From the NCBI GenBank assembly GCA_911728435.2, contig OU452198.1:23098001-23162000 (forward strand): a DNA stretch of 64,000 nt, read 5' to 3'. Made by a program: the position numbers and the translations under genes. Origin of the DNA: Apoderus coryli. Taxonomy: Eukaryota; Arthropoda; Insecta; Coleoptera; Attelabidae. The notes beneath the pieces are model-generated. The model was given only the letters and a program-made list of their open reading frames with translations. It was not told where the DNA came from and ran no database searches. Positions 44,502-56,032 of this stretch are shown here, piece by piece. Numbering within the stretch: position 1 is the stretch's first letter; the number at the start of each line of letters is the position of its first letter.

Positions 44502-45784
44502 TTCGGAGAGGTAGCGACCGTGTAACCCTCACCCCTACATCGAAAACATATAATCTTTTTGGGCAACGCACACCCAGCAGCACGGTGACCGGGCTGCTGG
44601 CAACGAAAGCATACAATCGGCCCTCCATTCTGCCTCGAAGAACCAGGATTAGGAGCAGGCACGCTCAGGTCATCCACACTAGACTCGACACCAACGCAGG
44701 CCAGATCAGGCTCCAGGACTTGCGAACGCCTAGAAGGTACAGAGCAATGCTCAACTGCATCGCGTCGTTCCTCCAGACGCTTACACAATCTTCGCAGCTC
44801 GGCAATAGAACTAACGTCCACAAGGGCCAGATGATTTTGGTAAAAGGGGGCTAAGTTGCGCATTAAAATTTTTAACCTTATATCCTCCGTGATGGGGCAT
44901 GTCAGGCGCTTAAAATAGCCCTGCATGACTGCCACATAAATGCCAATAGACTCGTCAGGACCCTGGGTTCTTCGTTTAATTTCTTCAAACAGCTTCTCAT
45001 TGTAGTTATCAGGCTGGAACTCTTCACGCAAGAGGGTCACAAATTCATCCCATGTATCAACTTCATCGCGATTCGCGAGGTAAAACTGGTAGGCACGTCC
45101 CGTAAACAAATCAATCCCCGATTCCAAAAGTACTTCCTTAGAGACATGTCTTGCGATGCTCAACTCCATGCAGCGCTCAAGGAATGCATTCAGCGATAGT
45201 CCACGCTTATCGCCGGAGAATAATAAGTTCCACTTACTAGGCGGCACAGATTTCACGAAAGAAGACGTCGCCCCACCGCCAGGGCCAGGAGCGGAGGCTG
45301 CCACGAAACTGCTATTTGCGTTCGGTTGTCCTAAAAGGCTCAAACTAGGGGGTATATGGCGATTCAAGGCATCGGCCTCTTCTGACCTTTTCGTCAAAAC
45401 ATCCATCAGAGACAGAACATGGGCCACCAAGGCCTCCTTCTTTCCACGCTCGGATTCCTCTTCGGGGCACATATTATCAAGGCGATTGAGAAGGTGGTGA
45501 AACTTGGTCATACATTTAGTATATTCTCCACTCTTTTTATCGGCCGACACGGAAGGAATAACTTGTTCCAACTCTGCAAGCTTAGTTTCGACAGCCGCCA
45601 CGTCTTCCTCGAAACTAAAAGGGTATGAAGGGTACTTAATGGAATCGCCTCCCTTTTCCAACTGCAAAGCAGAGGACAGTCTACTGCGCATCTCCTCAAC
45701 AGTCCCCACCGCAATACCCCTATACTTCAACTCGTATTGCAGTTCGTCCTGAGCCAGACGGTTGACCACCAATCTTCTAGACAT
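44465..45784 (-). CDS. gag: Gag of gypsy B
   Basis: 439-residue, uninterrupted, closely related to Gag A over its whole length (LAQDELQYELKYRGIAVGT at the N-terminus, capsid stretch WDEFVTLLREEFQPDNYNE). The first zinc knuckle CFRCQQPGH is intact. The second (CFRCRGEGY) again has Tyr for His and in addition Ser for the last Cys, so it cannot bind zinc normally. The stop lies in the frameshift stem-loop. Confidence 0.93.
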   Translation of the reverse strand: MSRRLVVNRLAQDELQYELKYRGIAVGTVEEMRSRLSSALQLEKGGDSIKYPSYPFSFEEDVAAVETKLAELEQVIPSVSADKKSGEYTKCMTKFHHLLNRLDNMCPEEESERGKKEALVAHVLSLMDVLTKRSEEADALNRHIPPSLSLLGQPNANSSFVAASAPGPGGGATSSFVKSVPPSKWNLLFSGDKRGLSLNAFLERCMELSIARHVSKEVLLESGIDLFTGRAYQFYLANRDEVDTWDEFVTLLREEFQPDNYNEKLFEEIKRRTQGPDESIGIYVAVMQGYFKRLTCPITEDIRLKILMRNLAPFYQNHLALVDVSSIAELRRLCKRLEERRDAVEHCSVPSRRSQVLEPDLACVGVESSVDDLSVPAPNPGSSRQNGGPIVCFRCQQPGHRAAGCALPKKIICFRCRGEGYTVATSPNCSRSGNAARRS

Positions 45785-46080
45785 CTTGTACAGATTCGTC
45801 GTTTACTTCCTTCGACAATCAGGGCAAAACACTACTAATTCCAAAATATACACAAAACAATAAGGTGGGCCTTAAACCTTCATTGAACGTACCTATCTAT
45901 CATTTAACAAAAATATATTACACGGACTTATATTGCTTAAATATCTACCGTACAGTCGGGATGCAACCAACTTCAAATCCAAACGGCATTGATCAATTAA
46001 AAAGAAAATCAGACAGTTACCTTTTAAAATTACTAAAGACAGGGAAATTGAATTGAAATGAAAACCTCAAAAAAAACGGG
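45785..46080 (-). other. Leader of gypsy B
   Basis: Noncoding DNA between primer-binding site and gag, about 300 bp; nothing further recognised. Confidence 0.5.
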
Positions 46081-46098
46081 GCCCCACGTTGGGCGCCA
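46081..46098 (-). promoter_or_regulatory. Primer-binding site, tRNA-Lys, gypsy B
   Basis: TGGCGCCCAACGTGGGGC on the minus strand, three bases from the 5' LTR; the same 18 bases as in element A. Confidence 0.9.
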
Positions 46099-46101
46099 AA
46101 A

Positions 46102-49100
46102 TGTGGCGTCTTAAATTATTCGTTAGAAAATATATAATAAGCGACCCCAAGATATCCTTGGATCGGGGAGAAAACTTCACCGGGAATTCCTATGAATAGT
46201 CTGATGACCTAGGGGCCAAGACGGCTAACTTTTAAACAGTTGGAGAAGGGGGTGGGTTAATCTAGCTGATTTTCCGACCTCAGCTTCTTCTGCTAATTCA
46301 GATGGGAGGGGACGCCACTGCCTAATTTTCCCTAAGGACATCGATGGTGTTCTGGGTAGGCAGACCCAACTCAGAGAAGATTTCCCGGGTAAAATCCATA
46401 CTTAATCAAAAATGAAAACAACAACATGAACAACTTCGATTAAACACTACCAGTTTAATTATAAACCAAAAGGTAAGTACTTATGTACAATGGAAATATA
46501 AATAGATTTATATGATTATCAGATGAGATCATAAAATTATACTAAAAATTTAATGAATGGGAATTTCAGTTAACACGACTTAGGTATCTAGATTTATATT
46601 AAAAATTTAAATTTAAATCAGAGAAGAAGGAAAATTAGAAAATCGCTGGCTACGCCAATTGGTAAATGACCACCTAAATTAAGTATTTGTTTAGATTAAA
46701 TGAGATAAATTAATAATGACTTCTTGTATAACAAGATCGACACGACCTCGGTGGTGCACCACTGAGTTTACAACTCAGTATAACATTTCACGCTAATCAA
46801 GTTACGATATTAAAAAAAAATTGATTTAACAATAAATATGGTTTACCAAAAGTCCGCTATTCAATTGTAAGTAATTATAAATTGGTATGTAAATAATTGA
46901 ACATAAATAAATAAAAATTATTTGTGGCACTTAGCTGGGATCCCGCCCCGTCGAGCAATCACCAGCTCCGCAGCTTGTCGTACGCACTAACTGCTCGGTG
47001 CACTACCATAGCTACAATCTAAATACCCAATCGCTGACATAAACCATAATACCAGTCCTATATCGTAACTGCAACTTCGATACCCAAGCTCGGTACTAGA
47101 AATCCATACCTCCGTACTACAACTCGTACTTGATACGAAACCAAAACTAAAACTCGTACTAGAACTCGTACTAGAACCCGTACTAGAACCCTGTAGGAAG
47201 AGACCTACAGTTAGTAATCTAACCAAATAGATAGATAACACTACCAAAATTCACTACTAATATAGCGAGAAAGAAAAATATCAAAATGTACATAATAATC
47301 ATACTTAAAAATACAGACTGTACATTACCTTTCCGGAAAAGGGTTTTCCAAAACTCCTGTGAGAATCTCACCTCACGAACTCCAAATTTTCACAATTCGA
47401 ACCCGTCTTTGGGTGAAAAGGTACATCCAATACTTTACCAAAGTACTATTAACAAACACCAACGAGATATTGGTGGCTAAAAGAATGATTGGAGATCAAA
47501 ATATGTCATAATCGGGATATTCGAGTACCGTAATCAGATTTCAGGCTTACCTAATCCACGTGCTGCTCAAAACCTAACATGGCGTAATTATCCTCGAACG
47601 AGTTAGGCGTGGCTATACTTTACAGTGATTCAATATCAATCAATGCCCAAAACCAAATCCAAACAACCACTACGCCTGTATAACTTGAATTATTACCAAG
47701 AATCCCCTACTACAAATCCATTAACGGGGTAGAATTCACTTTCTACATGTGGTAATATTCAATCACCACGAGTTCTGAACTTTCACGAGAAATGGCCACC
47801 AATAACTAACTACTTCAGGCTACCACGCCGAATTTCTAACTTTTTCCAGTATTTTTTTCGGTAATTATTTATAATTATCCCGCCAAACGCCAATATGTCA
47901 CAATCGTCAACAATAATGACAAACCACAACTGTCATAGTCGTCACCTGGCACGACCGGGTTTAACGTGCAACCATAGAGGTGTTCAATCGCGGAGTGTCA
48001 AAGGGAACGCCTCCCGTTCGCGAACTACTCGCGATGGCGTCAGAAAAGGTTAGGCATCCGTATCAGCCCAAAGGTAGTTTCACAATTAAATACATAAAAG
48101 ATTGTCAACAGTCAGAACAGAACTAGTACAATCCCATGTAACTCACCGTATGAAAGATAGACCACGTACCGAATATTTCAAGTCACAAATAAGGTATATA
48201 AAATAGTAACAATAGTTGCTATTATTTTTCGTCAAATCCGAGACCGTAATAATGCAAGTCAACGCGACATGCATTATACAGTGAAGTGTGGTTTACGATA
48301 CTGGCTTACCAATATCGGGGGACATGTCCACGAGAAGAGAGCCCCAGCATAATATAGAATATGCCACCACTGACACCTTAAAACTAACAGACAGTTTCCG
48401 CGCGAAGATACGGTCAACGCCGCACGCCACCGGCAAGAGAATGCGCAAGAAGAGACAATTCCAAAAGAGCGAGGATCCACCGTCATCCTGCCACTCTTAA
48501 GATAAATAGTCGGGTTCGGTAGCTGTTTTAGGATAGAAGACAGACCAGGGGCAAGTTCAACAATTCCCGTTAAGGCGGAGGAACGCATCGTTCATGCCCC
48601 CTCCGACTAAATATCCCAGAACGCCGCTCTACACAACAGTCTCAACCGAACAACGCACAAATGTGCCCATCGGCCGCACCGTCCCGCAGAACATACAAAA
48701 TAAAGAAAACAGAAACCCTAAACAACATACGTCATTCATGCGCAACAGAACCTTACAATCCGGCACCACCGTACCAAAAGCCAGCGCCATCCAAGCATAA
48801 GCCCACGCAGCTGTCAGAAGACAATAGCAAAAACCAACATAACCTTACATGTCATTACAAACCAACAGGCACTAAATAAATAGCAATCTTATAAATATTA
48901 TGATTAATAGCAACCAAGTCCGTTCATAAACCAGAATTAATAAGTATATTAAGGAATAGTTATAGAGAATACGCGTATTTATTCGTACTCAGCCTAGCCC
49001 TCTATCAACACACAGTAACTAAGTATACCAAAACATAACCTACCGGTCTGCCGTGTTTACATCCAGTATTTACGCAATTATTTAGGATTTGTATCATATC

Positions 49101-49808
49101 TTCCGACCAAAAATACATGAAAACATCAGCCAACAAGGTAAAGGATTTTCACAAACAATAACAGTTCTGATATACAGTGGATTACATCAATAATTAACTC
49201 CAAACATAGAGATACACAGTGGAGCACTAAAGTCAGTGTAATCTAGGGCTTAGAGAAGAGGTAAGGCTTAGAACAGGTGAGTAGAAGTTAATTACAATCA
49301 CATTTCAGCCGTAGGAATTCCATCATGGAGATTTGCGGAAGAATTATGGATAAAAACAGCCACGAATGCCGCCGCACTTAGGGTAAAAACAAATGAAGCC
49401 GTACAGAAACACAACGCAAAACAGACTTAATAACACTTATCCCCAATCAAACAGAGTGCAGCCAGGGACGTACCAAGCAGACATCTACCAGTTAAATTAA
49501 TTATAATTACAATACAAATCACAAAACTTGTCCGGCATGCCACAGGTGCCCGAAGACGTAGGTTTAAGGAGCGAAATTCAGATCTAGGATGGTAGCAGTG
49601 AACTAAATAACACTGGCAAAGCCTGCCTATAAGTGAACAATAAATACAAATCAAAAGAACATAACCAAGTGTGTTTTATTAAGAAATAATTGATTAAGAA
49701 AGTCGTTCATTGGTGAGTATTAATTTTGTTTTTTAGAAATGTACTTTAAGGTGAGAAATACGACACAAAGTCTGCTCGTGCACGGTTTGCCTAAATCTTA
49801 ACGTTACA
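46102..49808 (-). repeat. 5' LTR of gypsy B (3707 bp)
   Basis: Same as the 3' LTR apart from substitutions (for example near 47000, 49277 and 49571) and about 100 extra bases at ~47440-47547, where the 3' LTR has a short CTAC-rich run (39041-39056) instead. Confidence 0.93.
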
Positions 49809-49812
49809 AGAA

Positions 49813-50010
49813 GAGTTTTCAAATCATCTGCACCACACAAACCATCATCCATGTAAAATTGAGTTAAAATAGTTTCTGATGCAAGAAAAAAATCGTTTAC
49901 ATATCGAAGAGCTTTTAGTACTCGAGTTGCCAAAAAAGGAACACTGTTTGTGCCGTAAGTAACAGTATTGAGTTGAATACGTTTGAAATCATCATTAACG
50001 TTTTTGTTTA
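49813..50010 (-). pseudogene. BEL/Pao reverse transcriptase fragment (YMDD), unit III
   Basis: Minus-strand coding NVNDDFKRIQLNTVTYGTN, VPFLATRVLKALRYVNDFF and QFYMDDGLCGADDLKTL (palm with YMDD). The gypsy B insertion cuts it at 49812. At its upstream end it is joined in frame to the LINE ORF1 piece. Confidence 0.72.
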
Positions 50011-50467
50011 GTAAGTATTCTTCGGAGAGATCTGTTTCAATGCCTTTAATTACTCCCTATTTTATAACACTATTTTTGGGCATGTAAAATTCTAAGATTT
50101 TAGTTAAGAATTGTTTGGAAGTGCATAATTTGTTCGCAGTTTTAGCATCCTTACATTCAACGCGCACTCTGTTTCTTCCTATAGAACTAATTTCTTTTAT
50201 TTTATTATCTACTTCTCGATGGCATTCACATATGACATTGTTTACTTTGATAGCGTTTAGCCTACCTTTAACATTTGGATCTGTAGATTCCACAATTATG
50301 ATATAAGGACCGAAATCTGAAGTTTCGTATTGATATTTAATTTTTGTTACCTGAATTGAATCCTTATTACTACTATTACTCTGTAAGTTAGTTTCCTGTA
50401 ATCCATTGGATCCATCTCTGATGGGTCCCTTGATTTCAGGGGGTTTCCCCCCGCTAATTGCACTCAT
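50011..50467 (-). pseudogene. LINE ORF1 (gag-like) fragment, unit III
   Basis: Longer copy of the unit II piece: from ATG 50467 (MSAISGGKPPEIKGPIRDGS) through DFGPYIIIVESTDPNVKG, RVRVECKDAKTANKLCTSKQ and LEFYMPKNSVIK. One TAG stop follows, then the same frame continues GVIKGIETDLSEEYLLNK, typical of LINE ORF1 proteins, and joins BEL/Pao coding without a shift. Confidence 0.6.
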
Positions 50468-50649
50468 CTATTTTACTTATTTAATATTAGTATCAAAAAA
50501 TATATTTATTAAATATGTATATATTTTTAAGTAAAAATGTTCACTTTATTAATGTACAAAAACCAAACCTTATCTATCGCACTTGATAAATTAATAGACC
50601 ACAGATAGTAAAAAGATATCGACCTTTCTCTATGACAGCCAGGACAAAA
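50468..50649. other. Noncoding spacer, unit III
   Basis: AT-rich spacer, near-identical to 28477-28660 of unit II. No feature seen. Confidence 0.5.
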
Positions 50650-50892
50650 CTGACTATAAAGTTTAATAATATGGATACTGATGATACTCCTGGTTGTTTC
50701 CTGAAACCTGGAACACTTATGGATTTCTGAAAAATTTTAAAAAACAACAACAAATATAAATAATGTTTATTAAATAATAACAAAAATTAGCTATAAATAC
50801 TAATAAAAAACAACAACAAAAATCAATAAGGCTTATAGGTGTGTGAGATATAGATAGCTTTCAAAATAGTCTATGGAAAATATAACATATAT
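50650..50892 (+). repeat. Isolated endonuclease-repeat piece, unit III
   Basis: Counterpart of 28640-28925, shortened by a small deletion around 50740. Confidence 0.6.
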
Positions 50893-51017
50893 CCCACAAT
50901 TGTAACCGTCTGATTGCGTAGAATGTTTCACATTACATATTATGTTATTACCTGACAATAAATCCAGTGGTTTTTTTATTATTAAAATTATTGTAATAGG
51001 TCATAAACCTATTAAAC
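50893..51017 (-). pseudogene. Second C48-peptidase fragment, unit III
   Basis: Third copy of the QSDGYNCG-bearing fragment, in the same position just before the BEL/Pao piece. Confidence 0.55.
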
Positions 51018-51693
51018 TAATTTAATATTAGAATTGGGCTTGTTAACAAAACAAGACTTAATTGGAAAGTAACAGTATTGAGTTGAATACATTTGAAATC
51101 ATCATTAACGTTTTCACGCCATAGAATATTCTGGAGAAATGCTTGCTCGGATTTTATGAGGATCTGCCAATATATTTTCTCTACATCAGTTGTAAACACA
51201 TATGAGAACACTCGAAATCTACACAGAATATCGAAAAGATTGGGTTGTGTTTGATATCCTTTAAAGGAAATGTCATTTAAGGAAACACCAGAGGAAGTTT
51301 TACAGCTTGCGTCAAAAACAACGCGAGGTTTCGTTGTGAGGCTCGCCTCACGAATTTTATTTTATTTTATCTATACTTTATCCCACATAAAGTATTTTAT
51401 TTCCGAATTATGGTTATTCAGAGATAATTTCATCTGCTCGCATGTCCTAAAGAAATATATTCATCTATGAACTTTTTGTATTCTCACAAGAGATGTTTAT
51501 TGTTTTGAAACTTTTTCTCTAAATATAAAAAACGTCTTTTAGCAATAGTGAACGAATCACCCAGGTTGGTGTGTTCTTCTATGTCCCAAAACTTCTGCAT
51601 AAATTTGTCAATTTCAGAAGTAGAAGTTAAAGAATGACTTAGGTTTTGAAGTTCGCCAACACTAAAATTAGACACAGTAAAATTTGTTGGCAC
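51018..51693 (-). pseudogene. BEL/Pao reverse transcriptase fragment, unit III
   Basis: Copy of the 18329-19020 piece. KFWDIEE is joined to HTNLGDSFTIAKRRF by a deletion of about 48 codons, followed by EYKKFIDEY-type and LRVVFDASCK-type segments, then TTDVEKIYWQILIKSEQAF and NVNDDFKCIQLNTVTF. It shows the ATAG site uninterrupted near 51122. Confidence 0.7.
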
Positions 51694-51960
51694 TGTACCG
51701 GCTAGTATCTGCCCTAAGTGACACTCTTGGAGAACCGGAAGATTTTTTCCCAGTTTTAAAAGTTTTTAATACAAAAAATTTACAAAAATATGGTTAAACA
51801 AATCACATACATACTACAACTACAATAAAATTCATATAATTTCTTAATACTAATTTTCAATAAAATATATTTAACCTAATAAAAAAAAAAATGAAAATGA
51901 CGACAATATTTTGTAAAATAACCAATTTTTCGAAAGTATAGAGACTATAAAAATTTTAAC

Positions 51961-54058
51961 TTGGAACTTTTTTATGCGGATTTAAATTCCATTCCATTTG
52001 AACACGTTTTTTATGAGAATACAATTAATAGAAAGATCGAAATTTTTAATGCGTACATTTTAGATTTATTCAATTTGCATGCACCGATTCGAAGTGCTAG
52101 AATTATAAAAAAGAAAGCACCTTGGCTGAATCCATTTATAAAACAGGTAATACAATCAAGAGATAAGGCACATTCTAATTATAAAAGGTTTAAATCTCCT
52201 CAGCATTGGGAGCAGTATCGACAGCTGCGTAATAGGGCCACCACGTTGATAAGAACCAGTAAAAGAGAATATTTGAAGTGTAATGTATGGAAAAATTCTG
52301 CAAAGGAGAATTGGAAACTGTTAAGAGAGTTGGACATACATAATAAAAGTGAAAACAGTGGACCAGAACAGTTTTCCAATGTTAATAACATTAATAGTTA
52401 CTTTTTGAATTTGCAGCATTTCGACTTGGTCAATTTTTATAACTTAAGTAAATTGACCGGGTCGGGAAGTTTCTCCTTTCGACTCGCAACATATTCTGAA
52501 ATCGAGACCGCTTTTCGAGAAATAAAATCTCTCGCGTCGGGGGATGATGGGATCGGCATTGTGATGCTGCGTTATTGTGATCCGACAATTATTCCTGTTT
52601 TGACCTACTTAGTAAATTTTATAATAGAGACCTCAATTTTTCCAGATTGGTGGAAGTCAGCCCAAATTAGACCTATTCCAAAAGTTAAACAAGTTACACA
52701 TTATAAAAAGTTACGACCTATCAGTATTCTGCCAGCTTTGTCCAAATTGATTGAAAAAATATTATGCAATCAAATTAAAACATATGTTGAAGCCAATAAT
52801 TTATTGCCAGTAGTTCAATCCGGTTTTAGAGCTGGACATAGTTGCGTAACGGCAATGATGAAGATTACGGATGATATTTTTGGTGCTCTTGATTGTGATA
52901 AAAGTGTTGTTCTGATACTGCTGGACTATTCGAAAGCATTTGACCGCTTGAACTGCAAACTTCTTTTGGCTATTCTGAAGTACTTGGGGTTTCAATTGGA
53001 GGCGTGTAATCTTGTCAATTCATATTTGACTAATAGAACGCAGCGAGTTTCTTTGAATGGCGTGTTCTCGGATCGTGTGACAATCGAAAAAGGTGTACCC
53101 CAGGGCTCTATACTCGGGCCTCTGTTCTTTTTTTTGTATACGTCGCAATTGGCGAAATCTTTAAAACACAGCACAGCTCATTATTACGTTGATGACACTC
53201 AGTTATATATGACTTTTGACATTAGTGACATGCAAATTGCAAATCGCCAGCTAAATGATGATCTTAGGGCTTTAAAAGAAGTTTCGAAGGCTCATTGTCT
53301 CACAATAAATCCTGAGAAATCAAAAGCTATGCTATTCTGTCGACCGCATTTACGCACATCTATTGAAAGCCAATTTAAAATAGATATGGATGGTAGTCAA
53401 ATCTCCTTTGTAAGATGTGCAAAAAATCTTGGATTGATGTTGGACACTGAGCTTCGATTTACAAGGCATGTTAGCAGCTGTGTACAAAAGGCTTTTATGA
53501 ACTTAAAATTAATTTTTAACCAGCGTGATGTACTTAGTACGTATATGAGGAAAATGTTATGTGATTCATTAGTTTTGTCGCATTTTAATTATTGTAGTGC
53601 CGTTTATGGACCCTGTTTACTTAGTACGGACCAGCAGCGCATACAGCAAATTCAGAATTGCTGTGTTCGTTTAATAGCTGGAATTCGTAAGGTCGATGGG
53701 GGAGTTTCAGATAAATTGCGGGAAATCGGGTGGAGCACGATGAAAGAACGTAGAATTTTTCAAATGTTTGTTTTGTTTAACAGGATTATTGTCTTAAGGT
53801 TGCCGGGGTATCTATACCAGAAAATTAAGTTTCGTCATGATCAACATGACTTGGACCTAAGACATACATGACTTGGACCTAAGACATACATACAATATGT
53901 TAACCATAACTCCTCCGCAGCACAAGACGGCAGTGTTTGAGCGGTTCTTCTCGTATACGGTGTCCCAAATGTATAATAAATTACCATCAGAATTTAAAAT
54001 GTTACAACCGCCAAGACTTAGAAAGCGTCTAAAAGAAAGATTTCTGGAGTTTGTTTGA
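51961..54058 (+). pseudogene. CR1-like LINE reverse transcriptase, unit III (best preserved)
   Basis: 636 open codons plus a short continuation. Linker with WLNPFIKQVIQSRDKA, then LRPISILPALSKLIEKIL, LLDYSKAFDRL (motif A, D322), KGVPQGSILGPLFF (B), and YVDDTQLY at 409-412 where units I and II have YADD, then LNYCSAVYG-like and QIQNCCVRLIAGI segments of the CR1/L2 type. A 22-bp tandem duplication near 53850-53890 shifts the frame just before the end (53871). The 5' part including the endonuclease is absent. The unit hairpin begins about 90 bp after the last stop. Confidence 0.87.
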
Positions 54059-54147
54059 AATCGATAAATTTAAGGGTTTTGTATTAGAACATTGTTTATT
54101 ATTGTTATATTGCTTGGGTTTATGTTTGTTTTATGTTGGGCTAGTGG

Positions 54148-54203
54148 GTGGTTTGTTTTACGCCGCAACTAATGTTAGTTAGTTGCTGCGTAAAACAAAC
54201 CAC
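54148..54203. repeat. Hairpin at the unit III/IV junction
   Basis: Same long hairpin as at 21410-21461, with an extra TAGT in the loop, again ending 19 bases before CTAGTC. Confidence 0.85.
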
Positions 54204-54391
54204 ATAAAAAATTTTAAAATTACTAGTCGAGATGATTAACAAAAAGAAAAACAACAAAATGTAATATTATAATTTAATTTCATTATCATTAACAATTTAA
54301 TAATATTTTTCCTCGAGGTGACTTCGACGCATTACTCTTAAAATACTCCTAATGACGTAATACTTTCAAAAATACAATTTCTCTACAAATT

Positions 54392-54437
54392 TTGCCACTG
54401 ATGATGAAGCTAGTGAGCTTCGAAACATGTTTGGTAG
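54392..54437 (+). ncRNA. Small hammerhead-ribozyme-like motif, unit IV
   Basis: Third copy of the motif, with the same complete stem I (TGCCA/TGGTA), core CTGATGA, stem II GAAGC/GCTTC, GAA and palindromic ACATGT. It lies about 165 bp after the unit III/IV junction, the same spacing as in the other units. Confidence 0.65.
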
Positions 54438-54802
54438 TTTAATCGACCTAACACATTAAGTGTAGTGTCTTAAATTGATTTCGTGGAGTTTGACGTTTTA
54501 TTTCCTATTACTTATTTTATAATATTTTCTTGTGTAAGTTTAAACAAAGATACATATGCAACGTATATCTAATTACATGTTAATAAATCATTGGACAATT
54601 TAATGTTAAGAATATAGCGGAAAACAAACTTTTTGTTCAAATATCAAATTATTATTCATTCATTTTTAATTAAAAATTAATCATTCTTATTATTATTTAT
54701 TTCAGTAAAATCTATTCAATCTCATACAACAAAGTACAACTGGTAAAATAATACTATTGTGCATGCTGCAATACAACCGGTATAAATCAGAACCAAGCGC
54801 GT

Positions 54803-55369
54803 CTACCAACTGCCTCCAGAAAAGAGTGGCGACCGATAGACAATATTTCGGGTAGATTTCATAGTGGTTTTACTGTCTATTTTAAATATACTGTGCCGTG
54901 GTGTTATGGAAATATCTTTATCTGAACTTTGCAACGAAAAATTATGTTTCAATTGGTCTGTATGACATTTCCATTCTAAACCACAATCAGTTTTAATCAG
55001 ATATGTTTTTTTACCAAGAACTTTTAGAACAGTACCTGGACACCACGTAAACTTATTATTTCTAAAATCTTTAGCCCAAATACAACCATTTACCTTAAAA
55101 TAGACATATTTCTTAGCTTTGTAATACTGTCTTTGGTAAGACTGTTTACCTTCAACAACCGTAGAGGTAGAGGGCATTAATAAATCAAATTTTGTTCTCA
55201 AATTTCTGCCTATTAACAATTTAGCAGATATTTCCCCTGTGGTAGTATGTGGGGTGTTCCTGTGATAAAACAAAGCTCGATTAATGACTAATTGTAGGTC
55301 ACAAGAAGCATCTTCGTGTTGAGCTTTTAACATAGCATTTTTGACAACCTTCACTGCACTTTCAGCCAA
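54803..55369 (-). pseudogene. Ty3/gypsy-type integrase C-terminal fragment, unit IV
   Basis: Third copy of the 188-residue fragment, again open throughout and lacking the catalytic aspartates. Small differences include KAMLKAQHEDA near the start and TTGEIS in place of TTGGIS. It follows the unit III/IV junction by about 580 bp. Confidence 0.75.
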
Positions 55370-55758
55370 CCCATTAGTTAGTTAGTTATATTCAATTTTA
55401 ATTCATATTTACAAAGAGAGAAAGAAATAACCTCATATTGTGAAATTTTGATCAATTTTAATATTTGTGTTGTAATTTTATGTTTTATTTGTGTTTCTGT
55501 GTATAAAAGACAATTTCATAGATACTTGTTTCACTTTTTGTTTTTAAAACACCTACCTAACTTACTGTATATACCTATGTATTTTTATTGAGCCCACTAT
55601 TTTAACGAAATCGACAACTGAATATGTTTAAATATTCACATATTTATATTTATCTATTTTAACGGAGGAAAAAAAAATTTTTTTAAATGTACTGTTGTGT
55701 TGCTTATACATCCTGTAGTAAAATAATTCATTACACATTGATTCGAAAAGCAACCCAT

Positions 55759-55825
55759 TATACAGGGTGATGACATTTTGCAAACCCATAAAATATTGAT
55801 TTTTTCAAATGACACACCCTGTATA
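55759..55825. repeat. Imperfect inverted repeat, unit IV copy
   Basis: Same TATACAGGGTG ... CACCCTGTATA arrangement, at the equivalent place in unit IV. Confidence 0.55.
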
Positions 55826-55972
55826 TTATCTCACTATTAAAAACATTCTAGCAGTTCAAGTGATCTATAGATTACATATTGTAAGATTGCAATGTAAATT
55901 ATTTTTGTATTTTATGTTTGTGCAATAAATGTTTATTTATTTAATTGTAATCACAAACTTTATTCTTAATAA

Positions 55973-56032
55973 CAAGAAATCCCTTTGGGATTTCCCAGTC
56001 GGTTTGTGGTAGTTTGATCTATGAAAAAAGTC
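55973..56032 (+). repeat. Left terminal inverted repeat of the 5.26-kb element
   Basis: CAAGAAATCCC...GTTTGTGGTAGTTTGATCTATG; partner at 61173-61230. Confidence 0.75.

Larger units (their letters stand above)
37703..49808 (-). mobile_element. Ty3/gypsy retrotransposon B, 12,106 bp, pol broken
   Basis: Relative of element A on the minus strand, flanked by 4-bp duplications (AGAA at 37699-37702 and 49809-49812). LTRs are 3.6-3.7 kb, with the same tRNA-Lys primer site, gag, frameshift signal and polypurine tract. Pol has an in-frame stop and a frameshifting deletion, so it cannot make a full Gag-Pol. The two LTRs differ by a ~100-bp indel and several substitutions, so it is older than A. Inserted in the BEL/Pao piece of unit III; the uninterrupted site is in unit II near 28051. 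Confidence 0.95.
35600..54226. repeat. Composite tandem unit III (starts mid-unit, holds gypsy B)
   Basis: Third copy. It begins inside the endonuclease-fragment array, right after a Penelope-like tail, so the integrase and C48 modules are missing. It continues through BEL/Pao and LINE ORF1 pieces, a C48 fragment, more BEL/Pao and the best-preserved LINE, to the terminal hairpin. Gypsy B (37703-49808) is inserted in the BEL/Pao piece. Without it the unit is about 6.5 kb. Confidence 0.8.

Noticed and set aside
51270..51470. Plus-strand 66-codon frame
   Set aside because: Antisense of the BEL/Pao segment LRVVFDAS-type coding; a shadow.
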